Under the pieces are notes generated by a model that saw nothing but the letters and a program-made list of their open reading frames with translations, did no database searches and had not been told where the DNA came from. This document shows, one piece after another, positions 1 through 9,692 of a DNA stretch of 64,000 bases; within the stretch, counting starts at the first letter, position 1, and each line of letters begins with the position of its first letter. Made by a program: the position numbers and the translations under genes. Source of the stretch: Dastarcus helophoroides (taxonomy: Eukaryota > Arthropoda > Insecta > Coleoptera > Bothrideridae); assembly GCA_028583605.1 (NCBI GenBank), contig CM053333.1, forward strand, positions 14,922,638 to 14,986,637, written 5' to 3'.

Positions 1-182
1 TTTAACTTTTACCAAAAAGCACTTATAAAAATTATCCTATTGGTCCAAAAGCCCCTAATTCTAAAGTTTCATCTAAATCGTTAGAACCGTTACGCGGCAG
101 GTTTCGTATTTATAAATTTTACCTAATCCAACCATATCAAAGAGTAGTGAGATGCACCTCTCCACTTCCCCGGATTTTAGCT
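1..182. other. unassigned AT-rich sequence
   Basis: No coding, RNA or transposon-end signal is visible. The missing C-terminal part of the adjacent mariner transposase would be expected on this side, but no D(D)34D catalytic motif can be read here, so the element seems truncated or rearranged before this point. Confidence 0.4.
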
Positions 183-232
183 TCAACTGTACGCATGAGA
201 CAACATTGAAACGTTCAGTCTATTTAGTCCCT

Positions 233-548
233 GGATATGACCCACGCGGTCTTTTATGATGCCTACTGTCCCAGCTATCTCGCGTACCTTCAATCGGCGG
301 TCTGCCAATACGAGATCTTGGATTTTTGTAACGTTATCCTCCGTAGTAGCTGTTTTCGGGGCATCTAGGCATGGCTCGTCAAAAACCGACGTACGACCAC
401 GCTGAAACTCGTTAAACGAATTTTTGACGGTCGCCATCGAAGGAAAAGAGTCACCGTACACAGCATCCAAGCGCTCTTTTATTTCGCTGCGCAATTTTCC
501 TTCCAAAAGCAAGAATTGAATCACCGATCGGTATTGCCCTTTTTCCAT
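233..548 (-). pseudogene. mariner transposase, DNA-binding domain only
   Basis: About 105 residues of the N-terminal DNA-binding region of a mariner transposase. The start was taken at the internal ATG giving MEKGQYRS rather than the upstream ATG at 596, because family similarity begins there. The first helix-turn-helix covers roughly residues 3-45 and the second roughly 70-105, joined by an RTSVFDEP-type linker. After VGHI the frame runs into unrelated residues and a stop. Without its catalytic domain it cannot transpose. Confidence 0.8.
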
Positions 549-723
549 TTTTCTAAAATCCGCGGACACGCCTGTTTCCACACTCGGTAAAAACAAAACT
601 ACGAGTCCGATTCGGCTGAAATTGTGACAGTCCCGTCTAGGAGAATGTACTACACGATAGTAAATTCTCTTGCGATAGTGGCGCCAGCGGGCGGTGAGGC
701 TAAGTACTTATCGGACTCCCTCG
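233..723 (-). mobile_element. mariner 5' fragment with TIR and transposase N-terminus
   Basis: The right end reads, on the minus strand, TA then CGAGGGAGTCCGATAAGTAC. This is a typical mariner 5' terminal inverted repeat next to a TA target dinucleotide (TA at 724-725). About 175 bases inside it, an ATG at 546-548 opens a transposase N-terminal domain starting MEKGQYRS. It runs through the paired helix-turn-helix region, with recognisable blocks FNEFQRGRTSVFDEP and VREIAGTVGI, up to VGHI near 233. A normal mariner transposase is about 340-350 residues and only about 105 remain. The catalytic D(D)34D domain and the 3' TIR are not seen, so this is a dead fragment. The mariner assignment is firm; the subfamily was not determined. 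Confidence 0.85.
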
Positions 724-1050
724 TATTTTGGTCATATTTATACTGAGTGTAACTGTCGTCCCTACATCCTCAGATCAAACCCTCCTATATTTTTTAAATA
801 AGACATAACCAAAATATATAGATAAGATACGAGAAAGAATTATTGATAGCCAGATTTTTGACCCCAGATGTGTTACCTTAAATTATGTTAGGGGTGCTTT
901 TAAAGCTAGATTATATCATTGTATGAAAGTCAACGAAAGTTAGTTTGAACACTAACTATATTTTTCCTTTTTAATTTAATTATAATAAAATTACTGAAGC
1001 TGATGCGATATTTCATTTATTCGACTAACCCTTTGTTAATTTAAATTGAA
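724..1050. other. unassigned AT-rich spacer
   Basis: Nothing supportable is seen between the mariner end and the Penelope-type repeat end that follows. Confidence 0.3.
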
Positions 1051-1165
1051 TAAACTATCTCTCTGAAGATGATAGCTTGGCTATCGAAAGGCGTTAGAGC
1101 AACCTTTGTTGTGTTTTTTAATCTTTCTTAGTTTCAGGGAAAAAGATTTGTATTTCAATTTTCGA
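1050..1165 (+). repeat. Penelope-type repeat end with hammerhead-like motif (copy 1)
   Basis: The same roughly 110-base block recurs at 4070-4165 (opposite strand) and 9580-9690. It holds a hammerhead-like arrangement at 1059-1099: CTCT, core CTGAAGA (fits CUGANGA), a bulged T, stem II GATAGC/GCTATC with loop TTG, GAAA, a short stem III region, then AGAG able to pair with the opening CTCT. In this copy stem III is damaged (GGCG instead of CGCG). A conserved tail about 20-65 bases downstream contains a TTTCAGGGAA-type block. Hammerhead motifs at Penelope-like element ends are established; assignment of this block to such an element is inference, as no reverse transcriptase is attached. Confidence 0.5.
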
Positions 1166-1700
1166 AGTTAACCAAGGACCAGTACGTTGCACCAAAAACA
1201 AAAAAAAAATAAATAAAAAGCTGTATCTTTACAAATATTCACTCTAAACCTAAAGTATTATACATTCCAAAGAAAAAAAAAGGGTGGCCTATTTAAAAAA
1301 ATGGTTTGAGTAGGCCTGGGGATGCAAGGATGGCAGTTACACCCAATATAAATATGACAAAATATGTCCCTTTGGGTCTACTTATTGACGTATTTTTGGG
1401 TTTTTTCTAAAACTTACGATCTAAAAAGTTATTGAGATTAAACATTTTTCATTGAAACGCAGTTTATGGTGTTAAGGAATAATGTGCGTATATTTTGTTT
1501 ATTTTGGAGGTAAGTGTTTAAGTCAAAATAAGAAAAGCATATATTTTTACTTTCTTTTATTAAGGGATTACCGTCTAAAATACTCGCATTGTTATTCCCG
1601 GACTGTATAAACTTGGCATTTTTATATCTATTTAATAGAATTAATATCTAAATTTCGGGAGAGAAGAGTCAACATTTTCAGAAAAGGACACAATTTTAAG
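1166..1700. other. unassigned AT-rich sequence
   Basis: No ORF or repeat structure that I can support. Confidence 0.3.
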
Positions 1701-2290
1701 TTAAAGTGAACACTTCAAACAATCTATGAAAAAAAATTCTCAAAATTTCAATTTTAATATTAAAATTTTGATTTTTAAAAAAGTTTTTATTTATGAGCAA
1801 AAAATTGAACATTCTGCATTTGATCAAAATTCTGCGTTTGTACTTGAAATTTTGAAACAGAAAATGGTACAATGTTTTATAAATGTCAAGTTTTTCTCGC
1901 AGTTTGAAGTTTTTTCCATTTTTGTTACTCGAATTCGGTTTTTACAAATTTTGAGTATTTTCCAAAATTTGAACTTTCTTCTTATTATAGGCAGTTTATG
2001 CTTAAACTTATTATATTAGAAAGTTTTTAAGTTTTCAGAAGAAAAGATGTCATTTTAAACAAAGTCCAATTTAATAAAAAAAATCTATGGTTTTCAAAAA
2101 AATAAAAATTTTAAGGGTAAACTTGAAATTTTAAAAAAAGGATCAAATTGGGTATAAAGTCTGAATTTCTAAAAAAAAATTTAAAATTTATAGTTATCAA
2201 ATTTATGATTCGAGTTTTTCAGCGCTTTCAGGAGTTTCAAAATTTAAACGTAAAACATTAGTATTAAAGAAGTTTTTATAGCATTACCTA
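1700..2290. repeat. AAATTT-type low-complexity island
   Basis: Dense alternation of short A-runs and T-runs with interspersed G or C (AAAATTTTGA, TTTCAAAA style). The 97-residue open frame inside it is rich in F, I, K, L and N and is a compositional artefact. The same texture returns in about eleven other islands in the window. Confidence 0.5.
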
Positions 2291-3730
2291 CTCCAAGTAC
2301 TTTGTCTTTCAGTGACCCAAAGCTTTGCAGTCAGAGATTCAGTTTACGCTTCATCCTGGGCCCAAAACTCGTCCTTAAAAAAATGTCAGCAGTGAGGAAT
2401 CGTCTTCATTAAAATAAAGCACCGCTCAAAACCTAAAGATGCTCCAAAATTATCAGGCTTAGCTTTTTCAATCATCTGGGCTGGGAGAGGAAAGTTGGTA
2501 TTACTGTCCACGGGGTAAGAACGATCCTGTCCATTTTGGTCAAATCTGAATTAGAACTATTAGGGGGGACACCAAATGATAAACCATGTAACAGATAAAT
2601 CACCAGAAATGAGTGGATTTGATTAATTTGTTTACGTGTTTAAAACTTCAATGACTAATTCAACAATTACGCAAAAACTCTTTTATTTCCTTAAAAGTAA
2701 AAATAACATCGGCTCTGCTACTTGAATTCTTTGGGCGCATTAGTGTTTTAATAATAAACATTATCTTATTGAGCGCTGGAAATTCTTTATAGGGCAAGGT
2801 TGAAGGACCCTTATCATAAGCAGGTAAGAGAATGAAATACTCTGGGTTTTATTTAATTCCCTTTCCAAAGTGGGGTTCACTTAATTCTGTTTCTAAAAGA
2901 CTACTCAGGAATCCACATTCGTCATGATAATGAAAATTGAGTTTATTTTCCCCATATAAAAACCTTTTAACGCACGAAATTATCAAGTCCCCCTAGAGAA
3001 TTATAACGCAGAATCAACAAGCATTTAAATTTAAGTGTACCATGACCGGCAACTGTAAAATTTATTGACTGCATTAACAATAACTCGCTTTTGAGAAATT
3101 AAGTTGATTATATTCCTTCTGCCATTAAAACAAAGGGTTGAAGGAAATTTATGATTTCTGGCATTCATTTGGGAATATTCTCATTAATGGACGAAAGTAA
3201 TAAAATAGTGTTAAAGTAAAATTTAAATGAATCCTGATGATTATTTAGAATTGATTCCACATTTGTAATTAATTGGAATAATGCTACAAACTGTTTTACA
3301 ACAGTCGCAGCTCTGAGCAATAACGAATTTTCTTTTTTTATTTCACCGCCCCAAACCACTATTGATTGTACAATAAACCAATTAGGTGCAAACAATGCAA
3401 GCTAATTATAAAGAAACTTTAATTACATCAATTAAAGTTAACTACAAACTAAGATTATTTAGCCCTGGGATCGATACAATATGAAATATATCGTGACATA
3501 AGAAGGTAGTTCTTCAGAAGCTTAGTTTATACTCTTGAAAAACAATAGTTTCTTTTTCAGAAAATAAATGTAATTGTGTCTTTCTTTATATAATTTACAC
3601 TATCATTAATTAGTTTTCTTATTACTTTTAAAAAGTCCGCCCTTGGAAATATATTTAAAATGTTTATATAAATAAAAATTATTGGCAAATCTCCGAAAAA
3701 AAAAACTTTTGACATACATATTTAATGTGG
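2291..3730. other. unassigned, ordinary AT-rich sequence
   Basis: About 1.4 kb without a supportable gene or repeat; short open frames have no recognisable domain. Confidence 0.3.
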
Positions 3731-4011
3731 TATTTAATGCTGGCTCTTGACTCACGCCGAAACAATGCGAGAGGACTCGAGGGCGAGAGTGTGGAAATTA
3801 GGTTCGTTTTTTGACTCGCTTTGCCTCCGTTTGTCTCGGAAATGTTTCGTGTCGAGTCGGTTTTTAGGGCAGAGTCAAATAAAAAAAGCACGATAACCGA
3901 TAGTGCGAACGAGAGAGTAGATATAACGCTCGCAATTATAAATGTCCTATCAAATATCTCGCCGAAACGTTCTGCAAGGTGTCTCGACGCGAGTGAAAAG
4001 TTAGCATAAAA
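3731..4011. mobile_element. candidate MITE, CpG-rich, with imperfect terminal inverted repeats
   Basis: The outer 45-50 bases at each end are imperfect inverted copies. Left: ATGCTGGCTCTTGACTCACG. Right, reverse complemented: ATGCTAACTTTTCACTCGCG. The interior is strikingly richer in G+C and in CpG (repeated CTCG, ACTCG, TCTCG words) than everything around it. No target duplication could be fixed. The overlapping 60-70 residue open frames are artefacts. This could instead be a CpG-rich regulatory island. Confidence 0.4.
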
Positions 4012-4069
4012 AATTCTTCATGACATCTGACAAAAAAAAATATTTTAGGATTATCACATAGAATTTTGA

Positions 4070-4165
4070 AATACAAATCTTGCCCCCTGAAACCAAGAAA
4101 GATTAAAAAAACACATTAAAGGTTGTTCTAACGCGTTTCGATAGCCAAGCCATCATCTTTAGAAA
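4070..4165 (-). repeat. Penelope-type repeat end with hammerhead-like motif (copy 2, decayed)
   Basis: Reverse-strand copy of the block at 1050-1165. The hammerhead-like part at about 4121-4162 keeps GCTATCGAAACGCGTTAGA, but the core reads CTAAAGA instead of CTGAAGA, losing the conserved G5, and the terminal stem is mismatched. Cleavage by this copy is therefore unlikely. Confidence 0.45.
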
Positions 4166-4169
4166 TTTA

Positions 4170-4610
4170 AGGACAAAAGCCAAATTGAGGATTTTGGTAA
4201 TAAAGTTAAGGTTTTGAAAAAGCCCAGTGTTTACAAAAAACAGTTTTTTGAGATTCTGAAAAATTGACATTTTAAGCTTAAATTATGTAAATAAAAAAAT
4301 CAAGATTATTAAAAAAAATCGAAATCATTAAATTCAGAGTGAATATTTCGGAAAAAGCATGAGTTTTCAAGTTTGTAATGAAAATGTTAAAAAGGATTTA
4401 CATCTAAGGATGGAAATCGAAAATTTGAAAAAAAAAATTAACCGCCAGTAAAATTTGAGGCAATTAATTTTGAGAAAACAGCCCAAGGTAAAAAATCCAT
4501 AATTTATATAAAAAATATTGCTTAGTTTTTGCCAATGTTATAGTATGAAAAACATTCAAAACGATGAAACCATTGACAAATTGCTGAAAATAAATTAATT
4601 TTGACATACT
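4170..4610. repeat. AAATTT-type low-complexity island
   Basis: Runs of A with short TTTGAAA and AAATTT blocks and no gene signal; same texture as 1700-2290. Confidence 0.4.
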
Positions 4611-4615
4611 ACTAA

Positions 4616-4995
4616 TTCTTCATGGTAGGCCCTTATTGACCGGAAATATTATGTTTTTTTCAATTTATTTAACATTTCTTCGGCCCAGTTTGGAGATATT
4701 TAAATTTTTATGGTTTGTTGACAATTTTATAAACAGTTTTTGAAATGCGACTACGTGATATTTAAATTTATTGAAAACGTCACTTCATGACAGTTTACAA
4801 ATTAAAAGGTTAGTTTATTTTACATAGAATAGGAATAATGAAAAATAGGAGACCAAAAATTAGATATGGAAAAAATAAAAATTTTGTTTTTTTGATAAAT
4901 TAGGAAAATATAAAAAAATACATAAAAGAGGTTGTAGCACTGGACATCGATGTTTCGCTCTCATTTGAGCTCGTCAGCAGTGCATAACATGGAAA
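4616..4995 (-). mobile_element. Penelope-like repeat carrying a hammerhead ribozyme (copy A)
   Basis: About 380 bases match 50165-50530 in the same order, including GCCCAGTTTGGAGATATTTA versus CCCAGTTTGGAGATATTTAA, GACTACGTGATAT, AGGTTAGTTTATTTTACATA and the ribozyme block GGTTGTAGCACTGGACATCG. The hammerhead lies near the right end and reads on the minus strand. Penelope-like elements are the established carriers of such ribozymes in animal genomes. No reverse transcriptase or endonuclease remnant is seen, so the class assignment rests on the ribozyme. Confidence 0.6.
4937..4983 (-). ncRNA. hammerhead ribozyme, consensus core
   Basis: Read on the minus strand the 47 bases give, in order: stem I 5' strand GCACTG (4983-4978); core CTGACGA (CUGANGA); stem II GCTC...GAGC with loop AAATGA; GAAA (4956-4953); a very short self-complementary stem III CATCGATG; cleavage triplet GTC; and stem I 3' strand CAGTGC (4942-4937), which pairs perfectly with the 5' strand. 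All invariant core positions (C3, U4, G5, A6, G8, A9, G12, A13, A14) and the A15.1-U16.1 pair are present. The predicted cut follows the C at 4943. The tiny stem III is typical of Penelope and retrozyme hammerheads, which tend to act as dimers. Activity is inferred. Confidence 0.85.
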
Positions 4996-4999
4996 GGGA

Positions 5000-6060
5000 A
5001 CAATGGGGAAGAAATACTTAAAAATAAAATTTATTTTTTTTTTTAAACATAAAAAAGAAAAATAAAGAAATTTTAACATGAATAGACGTTTACTGTGTTA
5101 AAAATTTTCTGTGTTAAAAATTTAAATATTTGAAGCCCAATCCAAGAAACAACTACTCCGAGGGCTAATACTAATACTACTAATGGGATATTTAAAAAGT
5201 CCCTTAACAGCACCTGACGACATATAACAATAGTTTAGGTTTCATTTAATGAAATATATGTAAATAACAAATTAGGATTTAAAAAAGTGTAATTAGGATA
5301 ATCACATTAAAAATGGGGTTCGAGAAAATAGTCGAAATATCTAAAAAAAATAAATTAAAATTTTTTTATAATAAATAATTTAAAGCCTAGATTTTGAAAA
5401 AACTCGAATTTTTTTAACTCGAAATTTCGAGAAAGAAGCCAAAATCCTGAAATCAATGGCAACATTTCTAGAAAAAAATAGAAAGTTTTACTTTATATCA
5501 AAATGTTAAAAAAAAATGGAAGAAAACTAAAACTTTTGAAAAAAGGTTATAATTATAACAAAATTCTTTCTTAAAAAAGATTCTCAATATTTTGGGTTTA
5601 AAAAATCAACAAAATAGAAATTTTTGGAAGTAAAAATAAAAATTGCGGGATTAAAATCAAAATGTGATGGGGAAAGTAAAAATTTTGAACAATTCAGAAT
5701 TTTTAAAAATAAAAATATAATAATAACAATAATAATGAGAAAATAAAAATTTTATGTTAAAAACGCAACTGAAAGAGATTAAAAATAATTGAAATTTTGA
5801 GATTAAACTCAATTTCAAACAAGTCATCCAAAATCGAAATCTTTAAAAAGAATTGACATGATTTTTAAAATTAAGTCGAAATCTCAAAAAAAAATCAGAA
5901 TTATTAGAAAAGGTACAAATGAAAAACAAATTTCAATTTTCGATACTTGAAACTGCGAGGAAAAAGTCGTAATTTCGAGAATGAACCTTTTATTTACTTT
6001 TTGGGCTGTTCAGCGTGAAATATTAATTACTTTGTTTTCGTTAACATTTTCAAGATCCTG
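5000..6060. repeat. AAATTT-type low-complexity island
   Basis: About 1 kb of A-run and T-run alternation (AAAATTTT, TTGAAAT, TTTCGAGAA) with no coding signal. It ends abruptly at the 3' terminus of the LINE at 6063. Confidence 0.5.
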
Positions 6061-6062
6061 TC

Positions 6063-8150
6063 TTTTTTTAAAGTTTAATCCACTCGCAAACGGTAACCCC
6101 ATTATGCTTTCAAAGCACTGTGAGTAGGATGCGGAAACAAGGATAGATGGCGATGAACCGTCTTCTTAAACAAGGATAGGTTGTAATTTTTGGAGAAAAT
6201 TACTGTCGGTAACAAGTTCCATAACTTGGAAGTTCTATAGAAGAAAGAGACAGTAGACAGAAGTGCTCACTGTGTTAAGCTGGACCGTACAGGAATTTGC
6301 TGTCTCCGACTGTCTAGTACGCCTCAAGAATCTTGCCCTTGGGGGGATCAATCCTATTAGTTCCTGCGAGCATCTTCCATGAGAGTACTTGTACAAAAGA
6401 GGCAAGTCACTAACCATACGCCTGTGCTCTAGTGTTTCGAGAGAATCGGTCAGACTCCGGTCATCAATTAGGCGAATCGCTCTTCTTTGAATTGAATCCA
6501 AGAGAGCTAAAGTGTGTTTTGGGGCTGAACTCTAAACATGAGAACAGTATTCTAGTGTTGGCCTAACTTGAGCTTTGTATAGGGTTAATAGCTGATGAGA
6601 TGTGAAGTACTTTTCAACTCTAAAAAGAAAGCCTCTCAGAGAAAACTTCTCAGAGGCGGATTTGGCAATGGCGCTCACATGATCGTCCCAAGAGAAGTTA
6701 GTGCTCGCATTCTCTCCTAGGATAGATAGATTAGATCCCATCGGAAGGATTTTACCGTCCATTAGTATGTTTGTTGCATTATCTCTTGATGTTTTCTTGG
6801 AGAAAACCGCGGCCTGGGTTTTTGAAGTGTTGAAGTTGACCAAATTGTTCTTACGCCATTCCAAAATAATCTCGAGATCCCGATTAATTGTCTGTATCTG
6901 CTGTTCCCTTTGTCGATCTGAAGCAGCGATAGATAATGGTTTGTCGGAGAAAAGATATGACACAAGGTTACTATCATCTGCGTAGCTGTATATAGGATTG
7001 GAAGTTGAAGCTAAGAGATCTTTTATGTGTAACAGAAATAGAGTAGGAGATAGAACAGACCCCTGAGGCACCCCTGCGTTAATCGCAAATGTCTTGGATG
7101 AGATGCCATCGACGAAGACCTGAAGAGATCTGTGAGCGAGAAAATTGGATATCAAATGACAGAGTCCAGGAGGAAGATGTTAATTTGGCGAGAAGAGATC
7201 GGTGACAGACTCTGTCGAAAGCCTTTGAGATATTCAATACCACAATCCTAGCCTCACCATGTTTCTCCATAGCTGAGTTACAGATATGAGTAACATATGT
7301 CAGTAGGTTGCCAGTGGAACGTTGTTGTCTAAAACCGTATTGCCTGTCGGAGATGATTTTATTTTCCTCCAGATATTTGAGAATCTCGATGTTGATAACC
7401 TTTTCCATCACTTTAGGTATAACGGGTAACAAAGATATAGGGCGATAGTTGTTAGCCAGATTTTGAACTTTTTAGAGACAGGCTGCACTCTAGCAGATTT
7501 CCAGATGTTAGGGAATACACCTTTGTTGTAAGAGAGTGTGAACAATTCGCTTAGGACAGGAGTCAACTCTGAGGCGCACTTCTTAAGAATAATAGCGGGA
7601 ATACCATCAAGGCCAGAAGCTTTCGAGGTGTCGAGCTCAAGGAAAATCTTCCTGATTGTGCGTTGTCTGAAATAAACTTCAGGCATCGAAGGACAACCTT
7701 AGGGAGAATACGAGGTTCTGCGTTACAAGAACCAAGATTGGAATTTTCAGCATACATTAATGTTAACATGTCAGCTTTTTCCTTGGAGGTAGTAGAAATA
7801 TTACTATTTTCATCGAGTAAAGGTGGAACATTTGAAGGTGTAAAATTCTTTCCAATCGACTTTGCAAATCCCCAAAAGGACCTGGAACCGTTCGGACAGT
7901 TGATAAGCCTCTGGTGCATTTTATGATCGAAATCACTTTTTGCCTCGTCAATAACCTGGTTACAAGAATTTCGTGCATCTACAAATATGGTCCGAGTCTC
8001 GACTGAGGGATTATTTCGCCAACGATGATATGCGTGATTTTTGCAGGAGACAGCTCGAGCACATTTTTTACTGAATCAAGATTTACTGGAGGCAGACTTC
8101 TTTTGGGAGTGGGGAATTCAGCATTCCATACCAATCAGGATAGTGTTTAA
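6063..8150 (-). mobile_element. LINE family A (Jockey/CR1-type non-LTR retrotransposon), 5'-truncated
   Basis: A minus-strand non-LTR element of about 2.1 kb. It retains the linker upstream of the reverse transcriptase (block SRSFWGFAKSIGKNF near 7850), the whole RT domain and the C-terminal region. The apurinic endonuclease half is missing, as expected for 5' truncation. The 3' end, GAGTGGATTAAACTTT followed by a short A-tract, is shared with fragments at 31959-32064 and 43943. The other family A pieces are at 8833-9034 and 25010-25680. Assignment to the Jockey/CR1 group comes from RT motifs and the absence of RNase H; the exact clade is uncertain. Confidence 0.85.
6235..8115 (-). pseudogene. 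LINE reverse transcriptase, frameshifted
   Basis: The open pieces lie in several frames and together read as one RT. In order on the minus strand: FDHKMHQRLINCPNGSRSFW (about 7930-7870), LDTSKASGLDGIPAIILKKC (about 7630-7570), WKSARVQPVSKK (about 7500), MLPVIPKVMEKVI (7432), YGFRQQRSTGNLLTYVTHIC, then motif A LNISKAFDRV, GVPQGSVLSPTLF and YADDSNL (motif C). The C-terminal block SIQRRAIRLIDDRSLTDSLE ends near 6235. At least two frameshifts and several stops break it. The first catalytic aspartate of motif A (LDISKAF in relatives) is N here, which alone would inactivate the enzyme. Confidence 0.85.
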
Positions 8151-8832
8151 AAAATATCCAAATCGTTGAAAAGAAAAAAAACGATTAATTGAACTTTGAT
8201 ATATTGTACAACAAATGAGATCAAAAAAAAATCAACTGCCACAAAAAATTGGTCAATTCCTATTACATTGCTATAAAAACAGATAATGAAATAATAGAAC
8301 AAAAATGAAATAAAATTCTTATTTTTTTCAACAATTTGGATATAATTTCAGTATGGAGCATGAACATATGTTAACAAAAAAACCAGGTTATTAGAGATAC
8401 GACATTTCTAGAAAAAATTTAAATTTAATTTACACAAAAACTTTTTGGTTTCAAAATTAAGCGTGAAAAATTATGTATTTAGTGGTCAAAACATTTTAAG
8501 CAAATGTGAAAATTGTTAATTTATTACACATAAACGTCCCGGAAAGAAATAAAAGAAAATTTGAGAAAAATGTCGAAATTATGGACAAAGTTTTCAAATG
8601 TTTTGAAAAAGATTTCCTACACTTTGGGTTTAATCTTGAAAAATTAAGGTTAAAGTCTCGAAAAAATATTAACATTCTAAAAAACTGGAAGTTTTGGGGA
8701 TAATAATAATGTAGAGTTCGAAGTCAAAGTCTGAAGGGAGTATCAAAATTTCGATTGCGTGATTAACATAGTTTCAAAATTAAATTGTTATTTTAAAAAA
8801 AAATTGAAATTTTTAAAAGTAGAAATTATTTC
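8151..8832. other. AT-rich spacer
   Basis: No supportable feature; locally similar in texture to the low-complexity islands. Confidence 0.3.
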
Positions 8833-9034
8833 ACATCTCATCAGCTGCTTACTCTCTACAAAGTTCAAATCGGGACATTGGAATACTATTGTCATATTTG
8901 GAGATTAGTTCCAAAGCATACTTTGGCTCTTTTGAATATAATTCCAAAAAGAGCGATTCGCCTAATTGACGACGAGAGTTTGACCGATACTCTCGAAACA
9001 CTGAAACACACCCGGGTGGTTGGTGACTTAAAAA
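8833..9034 (+). mobile_element. LINE family A, internal fragment
   Basis: Plus-strand translation gives SHQLLTLYKVQI, PKHTLALL and RAIRLIDDESLTDTLETL. These match the C-terminal region of the LINE at 6063-8150 (SHQLLTLYKAQV, PKHTLALL, RAIRLIDDRSLTDSLETL). Only about 200 bases survive, opposite in orientation to the larger copy 700 bases away. Confidence 0.8.
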
Positions 9035-9190
9035 AAAAGTTAAAATGAAACTATGATAATGAAGACTTCCACAGCCAGAGTCAGTTTTCCGGGATTGGAC
9101 CGTGTCAAAGAAGTAATAAAAGTATTTGACGTTTCGGTAACCATAGTAAGAAGGCCTGTTCAAGAACAAAAACAAAAAGAATAAAATAAC
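9035..9190 (-). repeat. possible Penelope-type terminal remnant
   Basis: On the minus strand this holds GGTTACCGAAACGTC followed about 45 bases later by GGAAAACTGACTCTGGCTGT. The CCGAAACGTC word is common in Penelope-type ends, but the rest of a hammerhead fold cannot be completed here. Confidence 0.25.
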
Positions 9191-9253
9191 AAATAAATAT
9201 TACATACAATAGAAATAAAGAAAATATACAAGAAATGAAGAAACTAAATTTAA

Positions 9254-9469
9254 AACAGCAGAGCACAGTAACTCAAACTTTCTGAAACTAAGCAATCAAA
9301 ATGGCACAAAGGACTAGATGGATAAGACTGAAGACCACGGTAATACAGTATGTCAACCATACCAACTCTGGTTGGTTAAGATACCAAGTTCTTTGTGCCA
9401 TTTTGATTGTTTAATTTCAGAGAAGTTTCGCCTCTGGTATGGTGAACATATTGAGTTACCGTGCTCTGA
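9254..9469. repeat. imperfect inverted repeat of the GGTATGGTTGACATA unit family
   Basis: Left arm 9254-9315 (CAGAGCACAGTAACTCAA ... CAATCAAAATGGCACAAAG) is the inverted counterpart of right arm 9385-9469. The loop (about 9320-9375) holds a further minus-strand unit reading GGTATGGTTGACATACTG. The same unit forms the tandem array at 17700-18300 and occurs singly at 42450-42530. Confidence 0.6.
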
Positions 9470-9539
9470 TGTTTTGAATTTGTTTTCTTCATTTCTTTTT
9501 TTTTGTGGAACAGACAGGTCCTTGGTTACCTTCAAATGA

Positions 9540-9692
9540 AAAATTAAAATACAAATCTTGTCCCCTAAAGCCAAGAGATATACTCTCTGAAGATGATAGC
9601 TTGGTTATCGAAACGCGTTAGAGCAATCTTTATTGTGTTTTTTAATCTTTTTTGCTTTCAGGGAACAACATTTGTATTTCAATTGTTCATTT
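9540..9692. repeat. Penelope-type repeat end with hammerhead-like motif (copy 3)
   Basis: Third copy of the block at 1050-1165, here with both flanks. The left arm (CAAATCTTGTCCCCTAAAGC) and the right arm are inverted versions of one another around the motif. The motif at 9583-9623 is the best preserved of the three: CTCT, CTGAAGA, bulged T, stem II GATAGC/GTTATC, GAAA, CGCG, TT, AGAG. The first and last four bases can pair. A bulge at the base of stem II is the only departure from a hammerhead layout. Confidence 0.55.

Noticed and set aside
1726..2019. 97-residue open frame rich in F, I, L, K and N
   Set aside because: Compositional artefact of an AAATTT low-complexity island.
6701..6985. 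94-residue plus-strand open frame
   Set aside because: Antisense shadow of the LINE reverse transcriptase.
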